Shown here: positions 55,922 through 64,000 of the stretch, one piece after another
Layout of the letters: the number at the start of each line of letters is the position of its first letter
Numbering within the stretch: the first letter of the stretch is position 1
Assembly: GCF_900129385.1 (NCBI RefSeq)
Contig: NZ_FQVO01000012.1
Location: 1-64,000, forward strand
Length of the DNA: 64,000 nt
Reading direction: 5' to 3'
DNA from: Chryseobacterium takakiae
GTDB taxonomy: Bacteria > Bacteroidota > Bacteroidia > Flavobacteriales > Weeksellaceae
The notes under the pieces: model-generated
What the model was told of the DNA's origin: nothing
Database searches by the model: none
Seen by the model: only the letters and a program-made list of their open reading frames with translations
Translations under genes and position numbers: made by a program

Positions 55922-56203
55922 ATGAAAAAATTTTTACTCGCAGCTGTATTAGTTGCAGGAACAACTTTGGGATTTGCTAAAAGCAGCACACCGGTTCAAA
56001 ACTTTTCTAAAAGCACAGAAAGAGTTGTAAAGTCTAAAACCATTCGCGTAAACTCTTTGGAAGAAGCTGAGAAAATCAAAGGTATTTGTCATACTACTGT
56101 TATAACTCCGAAAACAGAAATATCTACAGTGTCAATTATGGGGCAAACCTATATGGTTGTAGAACACTATTGGGATGTAACAACATATTGGTATGGCTGT
56201 TAA
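55922..56203 (+). CDS. small secreted peptide with C-terminal cysteine
   Basis: This gene encodes 93 residues. A signal peptide (MKKFLLAAVLVAGTTLGFAK) is followed by a Ser/Lys/Thr-rich linker (residues 21-42) and a compact end domain (KGICHTTVITPKTEISTVSI to the end). It has just two cysteines, Cys56 and the very last residue Cys93, which could form one disulfide. The last residues are aromatic (HYWDVTTYWYGC). I do not recognise a family. It has its own terminator but is followed 73 bases later by a GLPGLI protein and then an outer-membrane receptor, all on one strand, so it may be an exported substrate or partner of them. Confidence 0.7.
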   Translation: MKKFLLAAVLVAGTTLGFAKSSTPVQNFSKSTERVVKSKTIRVNSLEEAEKIKGICHTTVITPKTEISTVSIMGQTYMVVEHYWDVTTYWYGC

Positions 56204-56230
56204 TATCATATTTCATTAAAATGCATTAAC

Positions 56231-56257
56231 AAAGCGTCTATTTATTTTAGACGCTTT
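56231..56257 (+). terminator. terminator or attenuator after the small peptide gene
   Basis: AAAGCGTCTA pairs with TAGACGCTTT. A T run is lacking, so partial read-through into the next gene is possible. Confidence 0.7.
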
Positions 56258-56276
56258 ACTAACTTATAATCAAAAT

Positions 56277-57032
56277 ATGAAGCAAATAATTTTTTTTTCA
56301 TTTTTATTATTGCTTATGAATTTTGTTAAGGCTCAAAATTTAAAAGTAGAATATGACCGTATCATAAAAGAAGATTTAAATGGTTCATTACCAGCTGAAT
56401 CCTCTGATGTATTTAAAAATAAAGTAATAGAAGAATTAAAAAAGCCTACAAAAGAAATACTATATGTTTTAGATGGAAATACTTTTTACAAAAGTATTCC
56501 CAGGACATCTATTACTCACGAGGAGGAAAGTAAAAAAGTCGATGAACACACAACCATACGACCAAAAACTGAATATAAAGATATACAAACGAAGATATAT
56601 CATATAAAAGGTGATAAAGGTTTTTATCAATATTTTAGTTTTCATGGAGATGAATATTATTATAATTATATCCCAAAATTTTCTAAAATAGAGTATAAAG
56701 ATGATACGGAGTATATCGAAAAATATAAATGTAAGTTAGCAGAACTTACATCAGATAGCGGGGTTCTCACAAAAGTATGGTATACAGAGGATATTCCTGT
56801 AAGTGCAGGTCCTTATGCATATGGTAATCTGCCTGGTTTAGTTCTAAAAATAGAATCTCCCGAATACATTGTTTATGCTACCAAGGTAAGTAATGAAGCA
56901 AAAAAAGAAGACTTTGAAAATTTAAATCCTAAAATTAAGGTGCTAAATGAGGAAGAGTTCTTTAAAAAAATGGGTGAGTTTATAGAAGAAAGCAAAAAGG
57001 TAAAAAAGACCGAAAACAATATTCATCTCTAA
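56277..57032 (+). CDS. GLPGLI-family secreted protein
   Basis: The 251-residue protein has a signal peptide (MKQIIFFSFLLLLMNFVKAQ) and the family core VWYTEDIPVSAGPYAYGNLPGLVLKIES, a small variant of the GLPGLI motif. The earlier part includes YDRIIKEDL, YVLDGNTFYKS and KIYHIKGDKGFYQYF. The C-terminal tail is Lys/Glu-rich. It is shorter than and clearly diverged from the family member at 32923. An outer-membrane beta-barrel receptor follows after 83 bases, a pairing that is common for this family. The function is unknown. Confidence 0.88.
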   Translation: MKQIIFFSFLLLLMNFVKAQNLKVEYDRIIKEDLNGSLPAESSDVFKNKVIEELKKPTKEILYVLDGNTFYKSIPRTSITHEEESKKVDEHTTIRPKTEYKDIQTKIYHIKGDKGFYQYFSFHGDEYYYNYIPKFSKIEYKDDTEYIEKYKCKLAELTSDSGVLTKVWYTEDIPVSAGPYAYGNLPGLVLKIESPEYIVYATKVSNEAKKEDFENLNPKIKVLNEEEFFKKMGEFIEESKKVKKTENNIHL

Positions 57033-57115
57033 TTGCAATAATTATTGTATTTCATCAATAGTGAGTTTTATAGTGAAAGATTTTATGAAATGGTTATGTA
57101 CATAGACATTAACTT

Positions 57116-59677
57116 ATGATGGATTTTAAATTTTTAACCCTTATTATCCTGTTTTTTTTCAGTTATTCTTTTTCACAAAATATCAATATTGAAGTGAAAG
57201 AAATAGACGGAAGCCCTATCTCAGAAGTCAATGTACAACTTTTAAAAGATGGAAAAACCATAGACTTCCTAAAAACAGATGATAAGGGCATCTGTACTTT
57301 CAAAGCTTTAGAAAAAGGAATTTTTTCGTTAAAATTTACATCCTTATTCTATAAAACAAAAATCGTCGAAATTAATACAGCAGAAAAAACAAATTACAGT
57401 ATTGTCTTAGAAACACAGATCACCACCATACAAACCGTAGAAATAAAATCTCGTCCTAAAATTGCTACTGCCAAAGAGGATACCATTGCTTTTAACCTAA
57501 AAGCAGTAAGAGACGGAACAGAGAGAACAACAGAAGACCTCATTAAAAAACTTCCAGGGTTAGACATTAATGAAAACGGAAAAGTAACTTATAAGGGAAA
57601 GGCGGTAGGACAGGTTTTAGTGGAGGGGAACGAGTTTTTTGGTAAGAATCATAAAATAGCAACCCAGAACATTTCGGCTGAAATGATTGAAGGGATTGAT
57701 CTTTGGCAAAACTACACCACCATTAACGGAAACCGTTCAACAGCCCTTAATCTGAAGTTGAAAGATGAGTATAAAGGAAAAATTACTGGGAATATAGATG
57801 GCAACTATGGTACTAAAAACTCATATTTAAATCATGCAAATTTATTCCGATTCGGGAAGTTAGGAAATTTAGCCCTTATAACAGACTTCAATAATATTGC
57901 TAAAGACCCTATCAGCTTTACGGATTTTTATGAAATGAATACGCAGGAAGATATAGATAATACCGGTAATAACAATAATATAGATATTCCTACATTTCTT
58001 AATAACGATGGAAGAGTGCAATCTAAAAACAATCAGTTTGCCGCATTGCAATATTCCAAATCAAAAAAGAATTTCATTATTACCGCTTTTTCTATTTTCA
58101 ATAATGCACAGCTTGAAAAATTCGCTGCTACAAAAAGAACTGCATTTGAAGGACAACCTCAGGATTTTAGTTTCTTTGAACAGAAATCAGAAAATAATAA
58201 AGGTTTTTTAGGAACAACCCAAATTAAAATCAAAAGTAGTTTTTCTGATAACAGTTTCCTATACTATAACTTTGGTTACAATCCTACAAGAGATAATTTT
58301 AGTCAGAATACAAATCGCTATTCCGAAAACAATAACTTTTACGAAATTGATGATTTGATAAAAAACACTACATTTAGCAATTTTCTATCTTGGAATAAGG
58401 GTTCAAATAATTCAAAACTTGTCCTCGCTTTCAGCCAAATAAATCAGAAATATTCAGACGATCTTAATATATATTCTGATCAGAATCTATTCCAGACAAA
58501 TAGCAATTTGTTATTTCAAAATTATACAATTCAGTCAAATCGATATACATTTGATTTTTATGTAAAGAATAAAAATAAGTTTATTAATTTTAATTTTCGT
58601 TCTGGTTTTTCTTATAAAAGTGATGATTCAAAACTTATAGAATGGATATCACAAAGCACTGAAAGAAGAGGCTTAAAAATTTACCATTACATTAATGATC
58701 TTAACTTACACAAGCAAATAGGAAAATTTGATGTATCAGCTGCTTTAAGTTCACATTTTCTCAATGTTAATAATTATGCAGAACATTACCTTGAAAAAAG
58801 AATTAATATAAGATTCAACCTAAGTAGTAATGATTTTGAGCTAGAGTATAACTCCAGATATGAATTGCCCACGTTGAAAATGTTGCAGAATAATCTTTTT
58901 TATACTAAAGATTTATCTTATTTCCAAAATGCAAGTCTAATACCTAGTGTTTTAAGCAATATAAAAACCTATAAATTTACCTGGCATAGGTTCAATTTTG
59001 AAAAAGGGAATAGTCTTTTTCTTATGCTGATGTACGATAAAACCAAACCTAATTTCACCACAAATACCATCAATTATGGTACATTTACAGGAATAGAAAA
59101 TACGACAGCAACGTATAATGATCGTTTGTTATTTTTATTGACAGGTAACAGGCGATTTAGTAAAAACTTTATATTTAAAACAAAATTAACAAGTGCTATA
59201 GTTAAAAATTTCAATTTTATAAATGGGAATGAAAATACTTCAACCATTAAAAACTTCGAAATTTCTCAAAAGATTTCAACCAACTTTAAAAATAAACCTG
59301 TACAGTTTGATTTAGGATATACCTATACAAAAGGACTGTTTGATCAAAGTTTTTACAGTACGAGTGCTAAACAAGATAATGTAAAATTGTCTTTGGGCAT
59401 CAGAATGATTATAAAAAAACAATGGATCGGAAATGTATTAGGAGAATATTTTATTCAGAAAACTGAACAAAATACAATTAGAAATTTTTTAATTGGCGGC
59501 CAAGTTTCGTATAGAAAAGAGAATTCAAACTTTGAATACAATTTGCACTATAATAATATATTAAATCTTAATTCCTTTCAATATATAAACGGCTATACGA
59601 ACCAGTTGGGAATAGAAGAAGCTTCAACTACAGCTCTACATGGTTACATTATAGGCGGCTTGAAATATAATTTCTAA
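57116..59677 (+). CDS. outer-membrane receptor-like protein (carboxypeptidase-regulatory-like domain, plug, beta barrel)
   Basis: The 853-residue protein has a signal peptide (MMDFKFLTLIILFFFSYSFSQ), a carboxypeptidase regulatory-like domain (about 24-95: VKEIDGSPISEVNVQLLKDG and GICTFKALEKGIFSLKF), and a plug-like part with DLIKKLPGLDINENGKVTYKG, VLVEGNEFFG and EMIEGIDLWQN. A long beta barrel ends in YIIGGLKYNF with the terminal Phe expected of outer-membrane proteins. The layout is that of TonB-dependent receptor-like proteins found beside GLPGLI genes. No clear TonB box is seen. It is AT-rich like its two upstream neighbours, which suggests the three moved together. Confidence 0.85.
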   Translation: MMDFKFLTLIILFFFSYSFSQNINIEVKEIDGSPISEVNVQLLKDGKTIDFLKTDDKGICTFKALEKGIFSLKFTSLFYKTKIVEINTAEKTNYSIVLETQITTIQTVEIKSRPKIATAKEDTIAFNLKAVRDGTERTTEDLIKKLPGLDINENGKVTYKGKAVGQVLVEGNEFFGKNHKIATQNISAEMIEGIDLWQNYTTINGNRSTALNLKLKDEYKGKITGNIDGNYGTKNSYLNHANLFRFGKLGNLALITDFNNIAKDPISFTDFYEMNTQEDIDNTGNNNNIDIPTFLNNDGRVQSKNNQFAALQYSKSKKNFIITAFSIFNNAQLEKFAATKRTAFEGQPQDFSFFEQKSENNKGFLGTTQIKIKSSFSDNSFLYYNFGYNPTRDNFSQNTNRYSENNNFYEIDDLIKNTTFSNFLSWNKGSNNSKLVLAFSQINQKYSDDLNIYSDQNLFQTNSNLLFQNYTIQSNRYTFDFYVKNKNKFINFNFRSGFSYKSDDSKLIEWISQSTERRGLKIYHYINDLNLHKQIGKFDVSAALSSHFLNVNNYAEHYLEKRINIRFNLSSNDFELEYNSRYELPTLKMLQNNLFYTKDLSYFQNASLIPSVLSNIKTYKFTWHRFNFEKGNSLFLMLMYDKTKPNFTTNTINYGTFTGIENTTATYNDRLLFLLTGNRRFSKNFIFKTKLTSAIVKNFNFINGNENTSTIKNFEISQKISTNFKNKPVQFDLGYTYTKGLFDQSFYSTSAKQDNVKLSLGIRMIIKKQWIGNVLGEYFIQKTEQNTIRNFLIGGQVSYRKENSNFEYNLHYNNILNLNSFQYINGYTNQLGIEEASTTALHGYIIGGLKYNF

Positions 59678-59972
59678 CTTACTATTTTATAATGTCTTTT
59701 AAACTATTTTAATCAATGTAGTATATACATTGATATTATTATTTATATTCTTTTAGCTTCTGGCTAGATATAAAAAGCAACAATAAGAAAATCTTTTAAA
59801 TACAAAAAAGATTTTTTTAATATCAAAATAAATGCTAAAAGAGTCAAATTGTCAGTTTTTTTGTTGATGCTATTCGTTTTTCCATAGTACATCATGGAAG
59901 CTACAACTGCCTCACTTCATGCAAGCATTATGGTATCATCTAAGTCAGAGGTTAACTGTTCTGCTAAATTGG

Positions 59973-60238
59973 CTAAGATTTTAATCCTCTAAAAGCCATT
60001 TCCTCCTTCAGAAAGTCAGTTTTATCCATATAGAATGGTGTAAATTCTGGGTCGGTGGTAATATAAGTTTCTATCTTTTGTACCGTTGCAATGGTTTTAT
60101 CAGCCATTTTAAAAAGCGATTTTCTCTCACCAACAATAAGAGCTTGTGTAATTACGGAGAGAATAAGATTTGTATTCTTGATGCTTTTGATTTACGGTAT
60201 TTATACATTTTGATGAATTTCCATAAAACATGATGCAT
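59973..60238 (-). pseudogene. remnant of a small unknown gene, frameshifted
   Basis: The minus strand encodes, up to a TAG at 59973-59975, a protein-like end (QALIVGERKSLFKMADKTIA, then ETYITTDPEFTPFYMDKTDF, ending MAFRGLKS). This frame is blocked upstream by a TAA and has no good start. A neighbouring frame from an ATG at 60238 gives MHHVLWKFIKMYKYRKSKAS and stops after 28 codons. Joining the two with one frameshift gives about 87 residues. The reading looks coding by residue composition, but I know no family. The rest of 59678-59972 is AT-rich without a supported feature. Confidence 0.45.
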
Positions 60239-60263
60239 ATCATAATTAATTTCCTTAATTATT

Positions 60264-60336
60264 TTGTTTAACAATTTTGTCAAAACATTTGATTGATTTA
60301 TATTTGCACAAATTTGTTTAACAAAAATGTCAAATC
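60264..60336 (+). promoter_or_regulatory. TetR promoter with two operator-like repeats 50 bp apart
   Basis: TTGTTTAACAA (perfect dyad arms TTGTT/AACAA) occurs at 60264-60274 and 60314-60324, each followed by a two-base variant and TGTCAAA. The -7 box TATATTTG (60299-60306) lies between them. The second copy reaches the start codon at 60327. This fits autorepression by the TetR protein. Confidence 0.6.
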
Positions 60337-60920
60337 AACCAAAAAAAGATCAAACACAGGAATTAATTAAGCAAACCGCAAAGAATTTATTCTTTGTGAA
60401 AGGGAAGTTTGATGTCACCACACAAGAGATTGCCGATGAAGCCGGTGTCAATAGAACGCTGATCAACTATTATTTCCGTTCAAGAGATAATCTGATCCAG
60501 ATCATTTTTGATGAAGCGCAGAAAGTGGAACATGAAAAATCTGAAATCATTATGAATTCCGATTTGCCATTCAAGGAAAAGATTGGCCAGTTTATCGAAG
60601 GAAGTCTGTCTACAAGCCTTCAGTATCCATACCTCGAAACCTACATCGTTTCGCAGATTAATAAGGGAAACTGCCACAAAAAAGACATCGAAGAAGACGA
60701 ACTGAAAAAGCTCTATAAAGAAGTAGAAGCAGAAATGGAGCTGGGAAATATTGAAAAAATGGCGCCTATTCAATTTGTTCTCAATATGATTTCATTGTTG
60801 GTATTTCCAAGTGCTGTAAGACCTTTACTAATGGAAAACCTGATGATTGATGAAGTAGAATTCGATAAGATTATTTCAGATAGAAAAGATATCATTTTAA
60901 ATATGTTGTTTAAAAATTAA
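60327..60920 (+). CDS. TetR-family transcriptional regulator
   Basis: The 197-residue protein has the TetR N-terminal DNA-binding domain (KQTAKNLFFVKGKFDVTTQEIADEAGVNRTLINYYFRSRDNLIQIIF, residues about 14-60). A helical ligand and dimer domain follows with QLFIEG-like QFIEGSLSTSLQYPYLETYIVSQINKG. It is 95 bases before a TolC-RND efflux operon on the same strand and probably represses both itself and the pump genes. The inducing compound is unknown. Confidence 0.93.
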   Translation: MSNQPKKDQTQELIKQTAKNLFFVKGKFDVTTQEIADEAGVNRTLINYYFRSRDNLIQIIFDEAQKVEHEKSEIIMNSDLPFKEKIGQFIEGSLSTSLQYPYLETYIVSQINKGNCHKKDIEEDELKKLYKEVEAEMELGNIEKMAPIQFVLNMISLLVFPSAVRPLLMENLMIDEVEFDKIISDRKDIILNMLFKN

Positions 60921-61015
60921 AAATGTTAAAGTATTTTAAGAAATGAATCGTCTTTTAGAAATAAAAACTATAGCAACAGCAATTACATTAAAAAAAATAA
61001 ACGAAGTATAAAATT

Positions 61016-62383
61016 ATGAAAAGAAAACGAATAACTGCACAAAAGCTAAAGATAGGAATAGCCGCTGCATTTATGATTTTCGGCTTTTCATCACTATCTG
61101 CACAGCAGCAGGTTTCCCTCCAGGAGGCCATCAAACAGGCACTCCAAAATAAGGCGGAAGCTAAAAAAGCTGCTTTACAGGTGAAAAAAGCTGAATACAA
61201 GATTGATGAGGCCAGAGCCGGAGCCCTTCCGCAGATCAGTGCCAACATCAGCAATACTTTTAATCCGATTCTTCAGACCTCTGTGCTTCCCGGTGAGATT
61301 ATCGGAATGCCGGGACAATTGGTTCCCGTAACCTTCGGTACAAAATGGCAGTCGGTCAATTCCGTGTCATTGTATCAGAATATTTTTGATCAAAGGGTTT
61401 TTACAGGATTAAAAGCAGCTAAGTCTACAAGAGAATTCTATTTGCTTAATTCTGAACTGACCAATGAACAGATCATTGAAAATGTAGCGACAGCTTATTA
61501 TCAGGTATTTGTTCAGGAAGAAAACCTTAAAACCGTAGAAGCCAGCTATGCCAATACGGAAAGAGTAAGAAATGTAATCAAAAGTCTTGTAGATAACGGG
61601 CTGGCAAAATCTATCGATCTTGACCGTACCAATGTTCAGCTTACCAATATCGGTTCAAATAAACAACAGCTTGTCAATGCGGTGGAGGTTTCAAAAAATG
61701 CACTGAAATTTTATATGGGAATCCCAATCAGTACACCTATTGAACTGGAAGAAAAAACCATTGAACCGAATACAGCGCTATTAAATACTGCTGCTAATTT
61801 GGAAACCCGTTCAGAACTTAAAGTATTGAACAAGCAAAAAGAACTTTTACAATACAATAAAAAAGCGACTGAAGCTTTACTGTATCCTACGGTTGGTCTT
61901 CAGGCAAATTACGGATGGCAGGGTCTGGGCAACAAGTTTCCGTATTTTACGGGAAGTGCACAGGGAACCAACTGGAGTGATTATGCATCTATAGGTCTGG
62001 CGATTAAAATTCCGATTTTCTCAGGAGGATCTACAAGAGCACAGATTCAGCAGGCTGAAATCGATATTCAGGATCTTGATCAGGATATTAACAATACCAG
62101 AGAAAGTCTCGATCTTGATTATAAAAATGCCATCAGCAATATGGAAAATGCCATCATCAATATCGAAAGTACGAAGGATAATGTAGGCCTTGCAGAAAGA
62201 GTTCAGAAAAATACACAATCCAATTATCAGTATGGGCTTGCCACACTTACCGAAGTGCTGGATGCTGAAAATGCCCTTACTCAGGCTAAGCAGAATTATG
62301 CAAACGCTTTATTAGACTACAAGCAGGCTGAAATTAAATTAATTAAAGCAAAAGGACAATTAAACACATTACAAAACCCATAA
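61016..62383 (+). CDS. TolC-family outer-membrane efflux protein
   Basis: The 455-residue protein has a signal peptide (about 1-30, ending SLSAQQQ) and two repeats of the outer-membrane efflux protein family: VSLQEAIKQALQNKAEAKKAALQVKKAEYKIDEARAGALPQI in the first half, and the TRSELKVLNKQKELLQYNKKATEALLYPTVGLQANYGWQG stretch in the second. The final ENALTQAKQNYANALLDYKQAEIKL helix is also typical. It forms the outer channel of the tripartite pump encoded with the next two genes. The spacing is 9 bases to the adaptor gene. Confidence 0.95.
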   Translation: MKRKRITAQKLKIGIAAAFMIFGFSSLSAQQQVSLQEAIKQALQNKAEAKKAALQVKKAEYKIDEARAGALPQISANISNTFNPILQTSVLPGEIIGMPGQLVPVTFGTKWQSVNSVSLYQNIFDQRVFTGLKAAKSTREFYLLNSELTNEQIIENVATAYYQVFVQEENLKTVEASYANTERVRNVIKSLVDNGLAKSIDLDRTNVQLTNIGSNKQQLVNAVEVSKNALKFYMGIPISTPIELEEKTIEPNTALLNTAANLETRSELKVLNKQKELLQYNKKATEALLYPTVGLQANYGWQGLGNKFPYFTGSAQGTNWSDYASIGLAIKIPIFSGGSTRAQIQQAEIDIQDLDQDINNTRESLDLDYKNAISNMENAIINIESTKDNVGLAERVQKNTQSNYQYGLATLTEVLDAENALTQAKQNYANALLDYKQAEIKLIKAKGQLNTLQNP

Positions 62384-62392
62384 TAAACTACA

Positions 62393-63454
62393 ATGAAAAA
62401 AACTCTAATATATATTATCGTGGCAGCTGTACTGGTCGGTTTAGCGGCGTACAAAATTGCAGGCAATAAAGAAAAGCAGACTCAGGAAGTAAAAGAAGTA
62501 GCCAAGCAGGTAGACAAAATCAATGTGAATGTGGTTACCGTTTCCAGAGAAAATATAGATACGGATTATTCTGCCAACGGAACGTTTATTCCAAAGCAGG
62601 AATCCAACCAGTCTTCTGAAATTTCCGGAAGAATTGTAAGTGTTTTGGTAAAAGAAGGAGCCAGAGTAGGGGCCGGACAGGTCTTGGCAACCATTAAAAA
62701 AGATGCCATCGAAGTAGATGTTACCCAGGCACAAAACAATTTGCAGAATGCAATTATTGATAATCAGCGTTATGAAAATGCCTTTAAAACCGGAGGTGTT
62801 ACCAAACAGCAGCTTGATAACTCAAGATTGCAGCTTAAAAATGCGCAGGCAGCAGTTCGTGCGCAAGGAGTAAAAATAAACGATACCAGTGTACGCGCAG
62901 GAATCAGCGGTACCATCAACAAAAAGATGGTAGAGCCGGGAATGGTGGTTTCTCCGGGTACACCACTATTTGAAATTGTAAACATCAATTCATTAAAACT
63001 TTCCGTTTTAGTGGATGAAAGCCAGATCGGGAAAATTCAGATCGGGCAGGAAGTTCCTATTAAAGTAAATGTTCTTCCGGAAGATTCTTTTTCAGGCAGA
63101 ATTACTTTCATTGCTCCTAAAAGTGATGCATCTTTAAATTTCCCTGTTGAAATTGAAGTTCAGAACAAAGGAAACCTGAAAGCAGGGATGTATGCAACAG
63201 CAACATTTAAAACTAATAATGGCGCAGAAACCCAAAACATGCTTACTGTTCCTGCAGAAGCCTTTGTAAACGGAGTAAGTTCAGGACAATTATTTATTGT
63301 TCAGAATGGAACTGCAAAATTGATCAAAGTGACAGTTGGTAAAGTGTTCGGGGATAAAGTTCAGGTTTTGAGCGGACTGAACGGCGGCGAACAGGTGGTT
63401 ACCAGCGGACAGATCAATTTAGATAACGGGTCTAAAGTAAATATCGTAAAGTAG
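62393..63454 (+). CDS. RND efflux periplasmic adaptor (membrane fusion protein)
   Basis: The 353-residue protein has one N-terminal membrane helix or signal (KKTLIYIIVAAVLVGLAAYK). The barrel-sandwich/lipoyl halves are SEISGRIVSVLVKEGARVGAGQVLATI and SGTINKKMVEPGMVVSPGTPLFEI. A short alpha-hairpin lies between them (DVTQAQNNLQNAIIDNQRYENAF, then KQQLDNSRLQLKNAQ). Beta-barrel and membrane-proximal domains follow. It links the TolC-type channel to the RND pump. It overlaps nothing and starts 9 bases after the channel gene. Confidence 0.95.
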   Translation: MKKTLIYIIVAAVLVGLAAYKIAGNKEKQTQEVKEVAKQVDKINVNVVTVSRENIDTDYSANGTFIPKQESNQSSEISGRIVSVLVKEGARVGAGQVLATIKKDAIEVDVTQAQNNLQNAIIDNQRYENAFKTGGVTKQQLDNSRLQLKNAQAAVRAQGVKINDTSVRAGISGTINKKMVEPGMVVSPGTPLFEIVNINSLKLSVLVDESQIGKIQIGQEVPIKVNVLPEDSFSGRITFIAPKSDASLNFPVEIEVQNKGNLKAGMYATATFKTNNGAETQNMLTVPAEAFVNGVSSGQLFIVQNGTAKLIKVTVGKVFGDKVQVLSGLNGGEQVVTSGQINLDNGSKVNIVK

Positions 63455-63461
63455 AAGACCT

Positions 63462-64000
63462 ATGAAATTAGCAGAAATATCGATTAAAAGACCATCGCTG
63501 GTAATCGTATTATTTACGATCCTTACGTTGGGAGGTATCCTCAGTTACACGCTTCTGGGATACGAATTGATTCCAAAGTTCGAAACCAATATGGTAACGA
63601 TTTCTACGGTATATCCCGGAGCTTCGCCTGCAGAGGTAGAGACTTCCGTTACCCGAAAGATAGAGGATGCCGTTGGTTCTTTGGAGAACGTGAAAAAAGT
63701 AGAATCTTCTTCCTATGAAAGCTTATCCGTGATCATGGTACAGCTGAATAACGGAGCCGATGTAGATTATGCCTTAAATGATGCCCAGAGAAAGGTAAAT
63801 GCGATCTTAGCCGATCTTCCGGATGATGTGGATGCGCCTTCCCTGAATAAATTCTCTCTTGATGATTTACCGATCATCACGATGAGTGTTTCATCAGACA
63901 AATTAAACAATAAAGATCTCTATGATCTTTTAGATAAAAAAATAGAACCGATTTTCTCCCGGGTAAACGGTGTGGCACAGGTTGATCTTGTGGGCGGACA
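63462..64000 (+). CDS. RND efflux transporter permease (cut by the right edge)
   Basis: An ATG at 63462, 7 bases after the adaptor stop, opens a frame of 179 codons to the end of the window. It begins MKLAEISIKRPSLVIVLFTI with the first membrane helix and continues with YPGASPAEVETSVTRKIEDAVGSLENVKKVESSS, LNNGADVDYALNDAQRKVNA and IFSRVNGVAQVDLVGGQ. These are the N-terminal helix and porter-domain motifs of the AcrB/HAE-1 family. About 850 residues are expected beyond the edge. It supplies the proton-driven pump of the TetR-controlled tripartite system. The substrate cannot be told. Confidence 0.93.
   Translation, partial: MKLAEISIKRPSLVIVLFTILTLGGILSYTLLGYELIPKFETNMVTISTVYPGASPAEVETSVTRKIEDAVGSLENVKKVESSSYESLSVIMVQLNNGADVDYALNDAQRKVNAILADLPDDVDAPSLNKFSLDDLPIITMSVSSDKLNNKDLYDLLDKKIEPIFSRVNGVAQVDLVGG

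Overview
The window looks like a chromosomal piece of a flavobacterium of the family Weeksellaceae, most likely Chryseobacterium or a close relative. The reasons are low G+C, AT-rich gene spacers, many promoters of the Bacteroidota form (a -7 box TAnnTTTG and no sigma70-type -10), few Shine-Dalgarno sequences, GLPGLI and DUF4476 proteins, a Bacteroidota-type topoisomerase IV operon, and a bacteriocin-like leader peptide of the type often seen in Chryseobacterium. The species is an inference; no rRNA is present.

Layout. 1-5.3 kb is a small defence island: the 3' half of a type IIG restriction-methylase gene with no N-terminal part, a small serine recombinase facing away from it across a palindrome, and a complete mcrB-mcrC pair. 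5.3-18.5 kb is mostly housekeeping and stress genes (typA, a GHL10 lipoprotein, an HxlR regulator with a divergent SDR, ferritin, a Cys-rich bacteriocin-like peptide, ychF, an AraC regulator followed by an SDR, a methionine aminotransferase). 19.0-24.7 kb is an operon of parE, a small membrane protein, parC and a rhomboid protease. 24.7-28.4 kb, on the minus strand, holds prmC, yaaA and a Sua5-type gene, followed by three tandem initiator tRNA genes. 30.6-33.8 kb is a BlaI-type repressor, an M56 (BlaR1-like) membrane peptidase and a GLPGLI protein. 34-47.6 kb holds maa, tal, pepE, a DD-carboxypeptidase followed by a histidine kinase, a frameshifted secreted protein gene, M61 and M1 peptidases, tatC and a KdsD-type isomerase. 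47.8-55.3 kb holds recQ, a glycosyltransferase, lpdA, a DUF4476 protein and a CvfB-like gene. 55.3-60.3 kb is more AT-rich and looks accessory: an XRE regulator divergent from a small secreted peptide, a GLPGLI protein and a large outer-membrane receptor, then a decayed gene. 60.3-64 kb is a TetR-controlled tripartite RND efflux operon cut by the right edge.

The most unusual content lies between genes. Four copies of a structured element (12218-12328 and 41534-41635 and 45587-45653 on plus, 35527-35639 on minus) share the ends CTAGCC..CGAT and GCGGAAAGCG..GAAAAAGC. They differ inside, but the differences keep their stems paired. I believe this resembles the Flavo-1 RNA motif, but cannot check it here. 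Three of the four are preceded by a second repeat (GGGTGG...GACGGGG). A third family of short hairpins (AGA-arm-loop-arm-TGACA) with co-varying arms is scattered through the spacers, and a fourth, longer repeat is tandemly arrayed at 8.19-8.85 kb.

Start sites were chosen from promoter boxes where these decide the matter. Several genes (5773, 9023, 28439) have the start codon only 4-5 bases after the -7 box, so their mRNAs may be leaderless.
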